Positions 10,852 through 21,990 of a stretch of DNA of 64,000 bases are shown here, in pieces. Source of the DNA: Lunularia cruciata (Eukaryota; Streptophyta; Marchantiopsida; Lunulariales; Lunulariaceae). The stretch spans positions 46,518,291 through 46,582,290 of the forward strand of contig OX419755.1 of the NCBI GenBank assembly GCA_948567375.1, read 5' to 3'. Under the pieces are notes generated by a model. The model had not been told where the DNA came from. It did no database searches and worked only from the letters and a program-made list of their open reading frames with translations. Positions within the stretch are counted from its first letter, which is position 1. Every line of letters starts with the position of its first letter. Position numbers and translations under genes: made by a program.

Positions 10852-13482
10852 AATTCCGATTTGGCTTTGAAAAATCAGTCTCTTTGATAGCCCAAGATGC
10901 AAGTGGAAAATACTTATGGCTTAGGATTGGAGGAGTTGCTACACCTTGTTTCCTTGCTGTTTGTTACTTTGCTCCATTGACATCACCAATCTATTCAAGC
11001 GGATCTCTCAACACCATGCAGCCTTTCCACTCCTTAACAAAGGATGTGTTGGAGTTTCAAAGTAAAGGTGTAGTACTTGTTCTTAGGGATTTCAATACTA
11101 GAATCCAAGCCTCTCAGATTCTTGAGTTTAGTGACCTTGAGAATGACCCGTTCCATAGCTTGATAGATCATTCTAGTGTTTGGTCCCGCTCTTCCAAAGA
11201 TCTCATATCCAACTCCATGAGTGAGCTCTTTTTGAGCTTTGGTACCAATTGTAGCTTGAAGATCTTGAATGGCCTTTCTCAATTTCCAAAAACTTGTAAA
11301 AGCACATGCTTTGCTTTTGGTGGATCTAGCACTGTAGATTATATGCTCACCTCACCCAGTGATATACACATTGGCTCAAATTTTATTGTTTTAGATCCTC
11401 AACCTGAATCTGACCATGCACCTTTATCCTGTGTCATCCTTCTTTCTTGCCTCAATAGAACCACATTACCTATTGACCATGCTTGTAGAGGGAAACTCCA
11501 TCTAGATTTTCACAAGCAAGATCTGTACCAACAAGCTATCCATGAGAAATTGAGCTCTATGGAGTGGAGTTCTGATTTTCAACAATGTAGTGATCAGTTC
11601 ATTGAACTTCTTCAATCTACATCAACTACTTTGTTTCCCCAAGGTTCTCACCTGTAAGGGCTTGGTCTCCCTTGCAATAGGTGGTTTGATGCTGATTGTA
11701 AAATGGCAAGGATCAAAGCTATGGATAGGTCTCTTGATCAGATTGCACAAAATCAGGCTTTTGTCTCTTATAGAAAGTTGGTGAAGTGCAAGAAGCGTGC
11801 ATTCTTGAGACTCAAGAGGGTTGGGTTGAGTTGAGCATTGAATTGAAGAGCAATCCCAAGCATTTTTGAGACTCAAGGGGGTTGAGTTGAGCAATGAACT
11901 GAGGAGCAATCCCAAGGCTTTTTGGAAGAAGGTAACCATCAGATCTCCATCTCCATCTCCATCATTGGACTTGAATGAGCTTTGTGAATATGTGAAGGAT
12001 CTGTACTTTTTCCCTGATGCTCCAAGCATGGCACCTTGCCTTGAATCTGCTCTCACCATCTCTAAAGCTGATGTCAAGTACCAATTGAAGAAGTTGGCCA
12101 ATGGTAAGGCTGAAGACCTTGATGGACTATGTGTTGAACTACTTAAGTGGGGTGGTAGCCATCTGATTTCAGTACTCATTTCTCTCTTGAATGAGGCAAT
12201 CAGGTGTGGCTTTCCTGATAGATGGTGCTTCAAGAAGGTAGTTCCTATTCACAAGTCTGGCCAGAGAGATATTGTCACCAATTACCGTACCATTCTAGTG
12301 GGTAGTATCTTTGCCAAGTTGTACGGTCAAATTTTGGAGTCTAGGTTGAGTACTTGGGCTGAAAAGTACAAAGTTCAAGCTAAGTGCCAAGTTGGTTTCA
12401 GATCAAGCTTTAGTACTTTGGATCATCTATTGGTACTCCATGTTTTGTGGTGGAAATCTAAGGGTGTTGGGAGAGCTCTCTATGTTGCATTTATTGATTT
12501 CAAGAAGGCCTTTGATAAGGTGCTTAGGAAATTTCTAAGTGAGAGACTCATGGTAGTTGGTATTTTAGCGGATTTGATTGGTACTATCTCTAGACTCTAT
12601 GAGAAAGTGGTTGTGAAACTTTCATCTTTGAGCTCTCAAGATGTCCTCAACACTATGTGTGTGATTCAAGGCTGCTCTCTATCCTCAACTTTGTTTAGAA
12701 TCTTCATCAATGATCTAGAGAGGGTACTTATGGAAGTTGGAGCTACAGGTGTACAGGTTGGCTCTTTGATGATACATGCATTTCTTTATGCGGATGATGC
12801 AGTGCTCCCCTCTACCAATCCATAGAGTTTACAGAAGTTGTTTGATTCTCTTCTCTTGTTTTGCAATGAAACAAAAATGGAGGTGAACCTTGACAATTCC
12901 AAGGTGATTGTGGTGGGTTCTAAAGGTGTCACACCTTTCTTTTTTGATGGACAGCGTTTGGAACAAGTTTCTTCTTATAAGTACTTGGGCCTTGAGTTTT
13001 CTCATGACTATAGTTGGTCCACTTGTGTGAAGATGAGAATCAATGCACGGTTAAGAGCTTTGTATTCACTCATGAATAGCTCTAGACTTGCTCATCTTAC
13101 CACATGGGAGTTGAAGAAGGTGTTGTTTAGATCTCTTGTGCAATCGGTAATTATCTATGGTGCTCAGATTTGGGGTCTAGGTACTAAGAAGACATGGTGG
13201 CAAAAGGTGGAGAAAGTTCAGAAACTATTTTTGTGTGATGAACTTGGAGTGAGGACTCAAACTCCTTATGTATTGTTGCTTGCTGAAACAAGTTTTTTAC
13301 CCCGTGAGGCTGAAGCTTTGTTCTTGGCTCTCACATATGCCACAAAGGTGAGGTCCATGGAGCATGAGAGATTTCCCTACCAAGCATTTTGTGCCACTCT
13401 ATCTATTGGTTGGTATACATATCTGATTGCATGGGCCACAAGGTGGAATATTTCAGAACGACATTGGAGATTGGAACCTATT
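10852..13482 (+). pseudogene. LINE L-C, endonuclease and RT, 5'-truncated and interrupted
   Basis: Starts inside the endonuclease at FGFEKSVSLI. It keeps the GDFN block as RDFNTR (Gly to Arg), STVDYMLTS and SDHAPLS. A TAA at 11655-11657 stops the frame. A 61-bp tandem duplication (11805-11926) then shifts it. The RT runs 11866-12825 and 12838-13482, with YADD intact (YADDAV) but several substitutions near the active site (QGCSLSSTLFRIFIND). A TAG at 12823-12825 replaces a Gln codon. At 13483 an LTR element begins. The end of the LINE resumes at about 15117 after a loss of roughly 36 bp of LINE sequence. Dead copy. Confidence 0.88.
11805..11926 (+). repeat. 61-bp tandem duplication in LINE L-C
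   Basis: Two consecutive copies of a 61-bp stretch beginning 'ttgagactcaag' (11805 and 11866), with a few differences between them. The unit is not a multiple of three and so disrupts the ORF2 frame between endonuclease and RT. Confidence 0.85.
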
Positions 13483-14217
13483 TGTAATACCAAGAGCTAG
13501 CCATATGATCTAGATGTGAAATTCGGTTTTGTAATATCTAGAATAATGTTATACATGATGGTCAAAATAGATAAGATAGAAGTATCACCAAAAGAGTACT
13601 TCTACTAATAGTGCAAAAATCGAAATAGGCTTGAGAACCTTAGAACCAATAGCTAGACATATGATTTAAAGGTGAGAATTGGTTTGGTAACATCTGGAAG
13701 GATGTTACACATGATGGACTAAACAGATCAGAAAGAGGTATCACCAAAAGGGGACTTCTACTAATGGAGTAGGAATCGAAATATGCCTGAAATCTTTGAA
13801 GGCAATTTTGAAGGCCTAAACGGATGAATTAGGCCTTGAAAATGGGGCCCCTCCCCAAGTAGAGGAAAGGCTGGCCTTCCTTCCCCCTTGTTTGTCTCGT
13901 CGAGAGCTTTCCAATGGTACCTTACTCATGTGATTCTGAGATTCCTACAGGAAGATTCCCTAAAAGATTCCCTCTAGTCAAAGCTTGTTTGACCAACCAG
14001 ATAGGACCTAGACCAGACATGTCACCCATCCAAGTAAGTAATCCAAGGGTGGAGATTGCTGACATGTCACCTATCTGTGTCCCTAATCCTATGGTGGAGC
14101 TTCCTTGGAGGAGATCCTCTTTGTCTATATAATAAAGAGAAGGTGCTCCCTTGGGGCATCGATTGTTGGAGTGTGCAATCTGTGTTTTCTCTTGTCTCTT
14201 GTCCTCGGAGTATTACA
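13483..14217 (+). mobile_element. 5' LTR of a Ty3/gypsy-type element
   Basis: This 735-bp block begins TGTAATACC and ends GGAGTATTACA, with inverted termini as expected for an LTR. It is followed at once by a tRNA-Met type primer binding site. A reverse-complement relative lies at 60818-61567, directly next to integrase, RNase H and RT of the gypsy class, which assigns the family. A TATA-like box (TATATAAT, 14126) sits about 90 bp before the end and is conserved in position in the other copy. The LTR lies inside LINE L-C, so it inserted after the LINE. No partner LTR or target duplication is seen on the right. Confidence 0.85.
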
Positions 14218-14218
14218 A

Positions 14219-14230
14219 TGGTATCAGAGC
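14219..14230 (+). promoter_or_regulatory. Primer binding site (tRNA-Met type)
   Basis: TGGTATCAGAGC, one base after the LTR end, is the usual plant retrotransposon site complementary to the 3' end of initiator tRNA-Met. It fixes the LTR boundary and the plus orientation. Confidence 0.85.
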
Positions 14231-15116
14231 GAGTGTTTTAGTCCAAGAGAGTGGATCACCCCTCTTGGAATAGCACGAACAACTGAAACTAAGTAATTTG
14301 AGGTGGAGAACATAGAGTAGTTGCTAGACTTAGGAAAGACTTTAGAGAGCGGATGAGATGGATGCGTCTGGGAGGCCAATTTCCCACACCTAGCTTTCCA
14401 TTCTCAAACCCATTCCACATCAAGGTTATGTACATCTAGCGTGAGCAGATGAGGGTATCGCTAGTTTATCACTTTGGTGCAGAATTCATGGACAGAGTGA
14501 TGAACTCACCAAACTCGGTGATTCTACTTGTGGTGATATATGATAGAGAGTGGGATTTGACAATCTATATTTTATTATGATAATATGGATATGAATGTCC
14601 CAAATCCTCTCCCTTTCAACACTCAAGTAGAAATCTGTTATGTAGTGAGGCCAAAAGTGATGTTTAGAGATTTTTTGGTTAGGAATTTTGGTGAGGAGTA
14701 TTATCAACGAGTGATAGCTTCTGAGGTCCCAATGGTAGTTCAGATAGTTTGTATGCCTTCTAGAGTAATTATATTGACTTTGTATTGAAGTAGACATTAG
14801 CAATTGAGTGTTGCAGAAACCGTGGATTTGCAATTGCAAGAGTTGGTGCAAGGAATGCAAGGGATGTTGAATGAATTTTGAGAGATTAAGATGACCATGG
14901 AGACATTACAAAGTCAAGTGAAAATCCTCAGGAACGATCAAGTCATGCAAGAAGAAGAGCCGTCTCAAAACCCAATACCTACGACTGAAGTACTCGAAGA
15001 GGCACCCGTGCCTACTAACCCTATCAACGATGAAGCCACATTGCTACTCTGGATGAAGAAGACCTGCAATATCGAGCCTTACAAGGGGCAGCGTTCAATG
15101 AGAGTAGTGGAAAATT
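14231..15116 (+). pseudogene. Internal region of the LTR element, truncated gag-like sequence
   Basis: Follows the primer site of the 13483 LTR. Short plus-strand stretches are protein-like, the clearest at 14891-15110 (METLQSQVKILRNDQ, then a Pro/Glu-rich linker and LLWMKKTCNIEPYKGQ). A Gln-rich helical start followed by such a linker fits the N-terminal part of a gypsy gag, but no zinc knuckle is left. The element then stops abruptly at about 15116, where LINE L-C sequence resumes. Pol and the 3' LTR are gone, probably through one deletion that also removed some LINE bases. Confidence 0.5.
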
Positions 15117-15616
15117 GGATCACTTATGGCAGCAACCCGGTACCAAGATGGTGTTCTATCAGCAGTTTGTAAATCCTATGTTGGTGTATTGTGAGCAAGA
15201 TTATCTCTGGCTAGGATTTCTACTTCACTTATACATGTTATTGCTCAGTATAGAACTAGTTCTCATAGACTAGAAGTAGAACAAGGACGTTGGTAGCAGA
15301 TAGAGCACTCCATGCAACTTTGCAAATTGTGTACTATGAGCAAAGTTGAGGATGAGCAACATGTATTTGTTGTTTGCCCTTGTTACATGCAGATTAGAGT
15401 TAGACATCAAATTACTTGTAGTGATTTCTCAACTCTCTTATAGGTTGAAGCTTTAGCATTAGGGAAGTATATGATAGAGGTTAGTTTACATTGGACCAAT
15501 TTGTTATAGATTGGTCAGATAGTCTAGGCTTTGGCCTAGGCTCACATTTTATGTGTTGTATTATATTTCCAGCCTTTTGACTCTTTGGGTCTTCTGGGCT
15601 TTATATTTCATTGTTC
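15117..15616 (+). pseudogene. 3' end of LINE L-C with TTCATTG tail
   Basis: Resumes the C-terminal ORF2 frame (LWQQPGTKMVF homologue, then CKLC and EQHVFVVCPC of the zinc motif) and the 3' UTR. TAG at 15294-15296 and 15507-15509 stand where L-B has CAG; at 15441-15443 L-B has CAA. The 3' UTR matches L-B and L-D and ends in 'tttcattgttcattg', so the family ends in short TTCATTG-type repeats rather than poly(A). Confidence 0.85.
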
Positions 15617-16914
15617 ATTGGTCCTTGTGTAGTAGTAGGTGGTTGATTAGTAGGTAGTCCACCATGTACTCCATCACTATCTACTACACCTGCATTAGGA
15701 TGTCTAGGAACCATGGATGTCATCTGCAATGCTTCAGATAGCATGAAAGACTGGGGAAGTTTGACCTGTCTTCCAACCTCTCTTCTTTGTGGGTCCAACT
15801 CCACTGATGCTCCTCTAGGCTCTGGAGCACATATTGCACTCCTAGTCATTGTTGCATGTGCATCCACCTGTGTTGCTCCGCATATGAAGTCCAAAGCATC
15901 TCTATCACCAGCATATGAGGTGGAAGCCTCAGCACCTAAATCTGATCTCCTTTGAGCAATAGCCATACTAGCCAATCTCTGTTCCAACTGCTCAATCCGA
16001 GTAGCCATAGTTGTGTCAAAAGTAAGGGCAAGTACTGCACCCCTACTAGGTGTAGATTCTCTACCACCTCCTCTACCACCACCTCTACCTCCATGAACTG
16101 GAGCTCCTCTACTACCTGCCATAGCAGCCCTACAACTTTGTAACTTCGGGTGTAGGTCAAAACACCAGTCACTAGTGTGACCAAATCTGTGGCAATGCTC
16201 ACACGGCCTCTGTGTTGGCTGTGATGCACCCGAGGTATCATGTCTACTGCCATGAGTACACTCTCTTCAATGGTGAGGTCCACCACAAGTCCAACAAGCA
16301 ACACTACCACTCACTGGCTGATGTTGACCCAAAAATGAAGGTAAGGGTCTAACTCTACTAGGCCCTCCACTCGCTCCATAAGATCTGGGTTGTCCACCCT
16401 GTCCTCAAAAACCAACTGGGTGTGGTGCACTCTGCTGCACTCTAGAAGAAGTCACAACCGTGGATGAGGTCTCTCTACCAAATCGAGATGCCACCACCCT
16501 CTCCTCGACCATGTTGAGCTCAATACGTTCAGCCAAACCAAAGACTATTGCCAAAGTGTGCAAAGTAGCCTACAACAACGTAGCATCACAAACTCTATGT
16601 TGTAATTCCCTGTCTAGTATCCCATACCAAAATTGGACTGCTTGGGCCTCTATAACTCCCTGAGTGAAATTGATCAGCCGCCTCATGCGAGTGTATGCCT
16701 CGCATAGGCTCTCTTCAGCCTTCCGTTGGAACTCCTATAAGCTCCTCAACTTGTCAGTCCGCTCTCCTTGGTAGTTTTGCCTCAAACACAAGAAGAACTC
16801 CACCATGGGGTTAAACCTTGCTACCACACCACCTCTTGGAGCGGTACCTCCACTCGTAGTAGCACTATCTCCAGCTAGTGCACCTCCACTAGCTCCACCA
16901 ACACTACTCAAGCC
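15617..16914 (-). pseudogene. Ty3/gypsy-type gag with two zinc knuckles, stop-riddled
   Basis: Minus-strand frame running from 16914 (edge of a nested LTR) to 15617 without a frameshift. The gag core is recognisable (FFLCLRQNYQGERTDKL). Two Cys/His knuckles follow: CWTCGGPHH...C and CEHCHRFGHTSDWC. After them comes an RG/GGR-rich segment (about 16122-16060). Stops lie at 16735-16737 (TAG), 16570-16572 (TAG), 16405-16407 (TGA) and 16267-16269 (TGA), all in frame with the rest. Gag packages element RNA into particles. The 5' part of the same unit continues beyond the nested LTR at 17598-18400. The unit is cut at 15617 by the LINE L-C tail, so pol is absent. Confidence 0.75.
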
Positions 16915-17593
16915 TGTAACACCCATTTGTGCATGTGTGTGGTATTGTGATATTTAGCTTGGTATTACAAGTACTTAAGAGATATTATTTACATAGAGAT
17001 AAAGGATGGTTCTATATTAGTCATGGTTAGCTAAAGTTATTCATAGCTAAGATAGAGGATACTTTACTTTAGAGGAAGTAGAAAAGATGAGCACCACTAT
17101 TTTGGATTCTAGTGTGTTGACTTGGTATTATTCCTAGGTGTTTTGCTTTGAGGAAAGAGTTGAGAACTCTTGGGCCCGCAAGCCTTTTTGTTTTGGATTC
17201 TTCTTTAGTCTAAGGATAGCCCATGTGAAGGAATCCTTGACTTAGTGGTTGGGTCAAGATAAAACCACATGCTTAGGGGAATATGCCCATGTGAATGGAT
17301 ATTCCTTTCTACTTTTGACTTTACTTGACTTTTAGTCTAGTAACGTGAGTTACTACGGTAATTAGTAACTTTGGTACGTAATTATTTCACAAGTATATAA
17401 ACAAGGGGTGAGGAGGTATTCATCATCCTTTCATTTGCAACTATCTCTCTCTCATTGAGTTCTCTGGTGAGCAATGTCTTGAGTCTTGGAGTGTTAGCCT
17501 TGGAGGAGTATGATGGAGTTGGGGTTCCTTGCCTTCTTAGTCCATGGTGCGCTACCATAATAGCCATCAGAGGTTCATCCTGAGTGAGAGACA
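16915..17593 (+). mobile_element. Solo LTR nested in gag
   Basis: Begins TGTAACACCC and ends ...GAGAGACA. The flanks read AAGCC just before (16910-16914) and AAGCC overlapping the end (17593-17597), consistent with a 4-5 bp target duplication, and gag-like sequence lies on both sides. A TATATAA box sits at 17394-17400. No primer site or coding region is attached, so it is a solo LTR left by LTR-LTR recombination. Orientation is from TG...CA and the TATA box. Confidence 0.6.
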
Positions 17594-17597
17594 AGCC

Positions 17598-18568
17598 GGC
17601 TCACAAGCCAGAACTCATAGGTACAGCCAATCTACTCCTGGCCACCAAACCTGAAGTGATAGAGATATAGTTTTGAGACCAATACTGTCTCCATAACTTG
17701 ATGTCCTCCAAATGAGCTCTCCCGAACTCTCCTGAACTCATGGTAGTCATCCATCGGCGGACCCTCTAGATGCTAAAACAACCCCTTCCATGTCATGAAG
17801 GGTGTAAATAAAGTCGGGTTCCGCATTTGCTATTCTTTACATCAACTCAATGGTACCCATTGTACCAAAGTAATGCATAGGGCCTTTGGAGGCCCCGTAA
17901 TCTCGTCCATGTCCCACAACAACGGTGCAGACACACCAAGTGCATCCTCAACTAAATCAACTCCTGTGTCGAACTCCAACTCAGAGTCAATCTCCTCCCT
18001 CACTGGGACCTGAGATTTAGGTTGATATCAAGTACCACTCCGAGTAAACCCATTGCATATTGCTGGGCTATCTCATCTGGAATCCCCAAAGAACTCCGTT
18101 GTGACAAAGTAACCACAACTGCAATTGCAAACTACAACAACAAGTACCTCACCAAGTGCCTACACCACCAAGTGCCAACACCTCCAAGTGCCAACACTAA
18201 CCAAGCACCACCAAGTGCCAACCCCAACCGAGCACCACCAAGTGCCAAAACTAACATAACAATGTCCACTAATGTAACTCTAACCGAGACAACTACACTA
18301 GGGGCAAGGGCGCTCTGTAACCTGCCATCACAACACACATTCTCACAGCCTGTAGGTCATCACTTTTTACCTAACCAGAGAGAAACAAAGATAGTCTGAC
18401 TAGTCATCACTCCAACCTCACTATCAAGAGCACACCAAAGCACCAACGCTCAAAATTCATGGCACCTCACACAAACATGGTGCACAAACAGGAAGCAAAG
18501 AATGGAGTAGGTCAAATCACAAGTATGCTAAACAACAACACTCCATCTCATAAATCAACACAAAACAG
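17598..18568 (-). pseudogene. N-terminal part of gypsy-type polyprotein, decayed
   Basis: Minus-strand sequence is protein-like but broken. Recognisable stretches include LLWDMDEITGPPKALC, NPTLFTPFMTWKGLF and PMDDYHEFRRVRESS, each separated by TAG or TGA. Its direction and place between the primer site (18569) and the gag core (16914) make it the start of the same element. I do not know this N-terminal domain. The proximal part (18400-18100) contains a short tandem repeat. Confidence 0.45.
18152..18250. repeat. Short tandem repeat with CCAAGTGCC core
   Basis: CCAAGTGCC recurs at 18152, 18168, 18184, 18211 and 18238 (steps 16, 16, 27, 27). The unit lies within the N-terminal part of the minus-strand element. 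Confidence 0.7.
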
Positions 18569-18580
18569 ACTCTGCCACCA
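18569..18580 (-). promoter_or_regulatory. Probable primer binding site
   Basis: On the minus strand TGGTGGCAGAG follows three bases after a possible LTR end (TGCA). It has the form of a retrotransposon primer site (TGG start, tRNA 3'-end complement). It marks the boundary between the LTR at 18584-19521 and the gag region. Confidence 0.45.
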
Positions 18581-18583
18581 TTT

Positions 18584-19521
18584 TGCATTTGATATAATTG
18601 GAGTACCTATTTACTTCTTGAGATACGAGGATCATTGAGGATCGGTTTCAAGTTCTTTTTGCCAAAATTTGATGTAACTCCTTCACAAAATCTGACATAA
18701 ATCTGACGTAAATCTGACCTAAATATGACGTAAATCCCTAAAAATGGCTTACCACTAAATCCTCAGCTAACTCTTCACTCGAGCCAAATTGGAAAAATCT
18801 ATTTCGTCCAATCTTCAATTTGTGAGAATCTGCTCCCAACTCCACCTTCAATTTCAGTTTCTGAGCTCAACTCATAACAAATTGGTCTCGAGTTCAAAAT
18901 CACCGCTATTGCTTGAAAATTACTTCTTCCCTGGCTCCAAATTTTGCCAGCACTTCCGTACACACACTCTCTTAGGGAAATCTGAACTATGCAATCGAGA
19001 CACCACGATCCACCGAGCTTGGAGATACCACCAACACTCGCAGTTCCTACACCTAATTTCCCCCTGACTCACTTCTCTGATGTAATTAGATTGTTTACCA
19101 CTCTCAACTCAACTCAACTCAACTCAACTCAGATCAGTACTTGATCTATCACTCTATAAACTGCTAACAACTGGGCATTGATTACAGTCAAGCCACACCC
19201 ACTCAAGCATAGAGAATCCAAGTGACGCTCGCCAACCTCTGTCCACCATAGCCAGGAACTCGAAGGCTCAACATCAGAGAAGTGAGCTCTCTGGAGCTGC
19301 ACTTTGAAAGTATACCCCCTGGACTTGAGCTAGGTCTGAACCCTAACGGTCCTGCTGATGGTACACTCGACGCTGCAATGTGACAGTGGGCCCCATCGTG
19401 AAGTCAGTACCCCAAACACGAAATCTGACCGTCGGAAAGTAGTCTCTGAAAAATTGCTGAAATAACTCTAACTACTATCACTGGAACTCCAATGTCCGAG
19501 CAATTTAGATGCGACACTACA
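18584..19521 (-). mobile_element. Probable 5' LTR of the minus-strand gypsy element
   Basis: Bounded on the minus strand by TGTAGTGTCGC at 19521 and TGCA at 18584, next to a primer-site-like motif. It has no coding content. It contains a CTCAA pentanucleotide run (19103-19131) and short direct repeats of the form 'aaatctgacgt' (18685-18735). The partner LTR is not in the window, so the boundaries rest on motifs only. Confidence 0.4.
19103..19131. repeat. (CTCAA)n microsatellite
   Basis: Nearly six perfect CTCAA units. Confidence 0.95.
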
Positions 19522-19559
19522 AATGTTGTGGTTATGAACCTTATGCATGATATAGTTTT

Positions 19560-19930
19560 GGAGTGAGTGATTACCCATCCCCTTAGATGGGCGGCGAGTG
19601 CAATAGTAGGTAGCAAGGTCTCCAAGTATAGGGGCATGCAACTAGGTCATCTTTTTGTCCCTCTAGCCTTAGAGTTATATGGAGCAATGGATATGGTGTT
19701 TGACAGATTTGTCAAGGAGTGCATGAGAGCTTATCATGTTAGACGCCAAGGGTATCACTTTCACTCTCATACTTTGTAATATATTTTAGGCAACATGTGT
19801 CCATTACTCTATAGGAACAATGGCTGGTGCAATCTCTAGGAGAGCAATCGCACTAGGTGATGCTCCTTCGGTTGTTCCTGTTGTTTGTAGACCATACTCC
19901 TTGCATAGCTCCAATATCTTAGGTGCATGA
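19560..19930 (+). pseudogene. C-terminal remnant of a retroelement RT polyprotein
   Basis: Plus-strand reading with LGHLFVPLALELYGAMDMVF followed by a short-helix-like segment. After a frame change comes MAGAISRRAIALGDAPS and a stop near 19927. A 'F-x-P-L-A-x-E' block followed by a basic helix of the ISRRA kind is seen at the C-terminus of some plant-genome retroelement ORF2 proteins. No RT catalytic motif is left. It may belong to a family different from L-A to L-E. Confidence 0.35.
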
Positions 19931-20941
19931 GGCTAGATTTCTCATATAGACTCTATTGGGGCCTAGCCCCATTTTACCTTTGTCTTGTCGCCCTTGTACG
20001 GCAGATGGGGTCTTCCCGTCCTTCGTGTTCTCTACGCAGTCGCCTTTTTGTCCATTAATATGCAAATAGCAAATAAAATATCTCCATACGTTTTTTAGTC
20101 TAGCGGAATACTAAAATGGACGGAAGTCGTCGAGACGAGTGTAAGTTTACGGCATCGGGCACTGGTTGGGAGGTAGGACGGACGTTTCCTTTATGTGGGA
20201 GGGAGAACGAAATGAAAGGATGATGCTTGTGATCAGGGGGGGAGGAAAGAGAGCGGTCTTGTTCAACGGTGCTCAGTAGAAGGCCATTCTTTGCGGTCTA
20301 CGGTCTGAAAACGCGATGGTGGAGCTTTGAGCAGATTTGGTGCTCTCCATTGACATAACTCAAAACTCGTGGTACATCGTCGTCAGGAGCAACATTTAGC
20401 GGACTGAAAATTTACCCCATGCCGCCGGCTTATAACGGACCCCCTGTTACTGTGGTAGGAGCCAGAGGTAATCAACTCCACCTTTCCTCTTGGTCCCGGG
20501 GTTGCAATCTTTGACCAATATCAGTCAATGGCCTCGTGACTTTCTCATCCTGGCGTTGAGAGTCTTCTACTCGCGTCGTATTTGTGAGTGAAGTTTATTG
20601 AGGGCATACATTTGAAATCGAATTGTGTCCTGCATTCTCCCTTGTTCATTTTAGAATTGATTGTATAAGTTTTTGTCCTCATCGATAACTCTTCTTATTT
20701 GTCGAAATCATTGTGAGGGTAATTCGTCCACGGCTGATTAGGAGCAGGGGAAAAACTTTCATCATTATGTGCTCGCTACATTGAACTCCGTGTGAAATGA
20801 ATAATGCAAGCAGGAATGAACTGCGATGGTTGCTCGAGATCATTCGTTTGTCTTGCACTCGCTATTACCATTGTTGATTATGGACTGAAATCACTCATTC
20901 CTTGACTTGACCTCTAGCTGAATCGTCTCGTGTGGTCTTAG
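19931..20941. other. No gene assigned; likely upstream part of the oxidoreductase locus
   Basis: Lower-repeat, more GC-rich sequence. An upstream exon with the usual nucleotide-binding glycines should precede 20942, but I could not find a convincing one here. Confidence 0.3.
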
Positions 20942-21801
20942 CAGTTGCGGGTTGTGTCTGTGCGACTACATTAGCGGACAGAGGGTTTGCCGTTACTCTC
21001 ATCGAAATGGGTCGGGGCCCGGGCAGCCGCATGTCACAACGGAGGCAAGTCTCACTCAAGTTCTTCCATACGCAGTGAATGTCATGGACTTAAAGTCAAC
21101 TCAGTCGTCGGACATTCGGTCCCATTTCAAGTGATTCCAAGAATATGGAGCGCGTGAATTTACATACAGCGACCCAAATTTAAGCATATGTGACACTTTC
21201 CAATCGTTTGAAGCTAATTGGTCGCTCAAAGTATTCAACCTCTTATACGTTGGTCCCAGAAAGTCTGGTGACTACTACATGCCCACATAATGAGATGCAT
21301 GCATCAATCTTAATTAGGCTGTAGTTTCATAAAAGTGATACGGAGCGGTAGCGTAATTGGAAACTAGAAATCTCACACTTTTTGGGCTTAGTCTTTGATC
21401 ACCAGTAAGTTCACTTGTAGGAAACGTCGAACTCCTTTTTTTCCGTGTTAGTTGAGACTTTATTCTGTTATAGAGTTAATTGCCGCGATCTGAAATATGT
21501 TTTAAGTAAATAGCCGTATTAGAGTCCCATTCCTAGTATTTGTATCATTAAGTTGAGTTTCTCGGACCCGCAACTTGTATCAGGGTTTAGAAGGAGCCAT
21601 GTATTGTTTTTCTCGAACTGCAGGGAGATAAGCAGCGATGGAAATGAGTTGCACTTTGATCATGGAGCGCAGTACTTCACCGTCAAGTTTCCAGCTGTGC
21701 AGACGGTGGTGGACGGACGGATAGGTGCAGGGCTTGTCAAGGAGTGGGCTGGGTGGTTTGGCGGTTATGATCGTGTTAAACAACCTTTTCAGGATGAAAC
21801 T
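20942..21801 (+). CDS. FAD/NAD(P)-binding oxidoreductase (AT1G55980-like), two exons
   Basis: Exon 20942-21044 reads VAGCVCATTLADRGFAVTLI, followed by EMGRGPGSRMSQRR. This is the second half of an FAD-binding Rossmann fold plus the GRMS(Q)RR block of renalase-like amine-oxidase-fold enzymes. Exon 21624-21801 reads EISSDGNELHFDHGAQYFTV and goes on to EWAGWFGGYDRV. Joining at CGGAG / GGAGATA keeps the frame and gives an arginine across the junction. This is the order known for the Arabidopsis protein AT1G55980. The donor is GCAAGT, so the 579-bp intron is of the GC-AG class. Exon 2 ends at GAAACT with a GTAAGC donor. The rest of the enzyme (over 300 residues in relatives) is not found downstream, so the gene is partial or a truncated duplicate. 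Substrate unknown. Confidence 0.75.
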
Positions 21802-21990
21802 GTAAGCATCTCCCTGTAAACCTCCGTTGTTGTTCTTACATGCTTTTCTTTCAGTGTACCTTTCAAGTAGTTAATTGGCAGTAGAACATAGCTGATAGCT
21901 CTATAGTTCTACAAATTCTCGGAATGCAATCAGACGGGCTTAAATATAGGCACTAGTATCGTCCATGGGTTGAGCGTTCCCTTCTGAACA

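Noticed and set aside
18152..18250. CRISPR-like array
   Set aside because: Units are short, uneven (16 and 27 bp steps) and lie in a plant retroelement; it is a simple tandem repeat.
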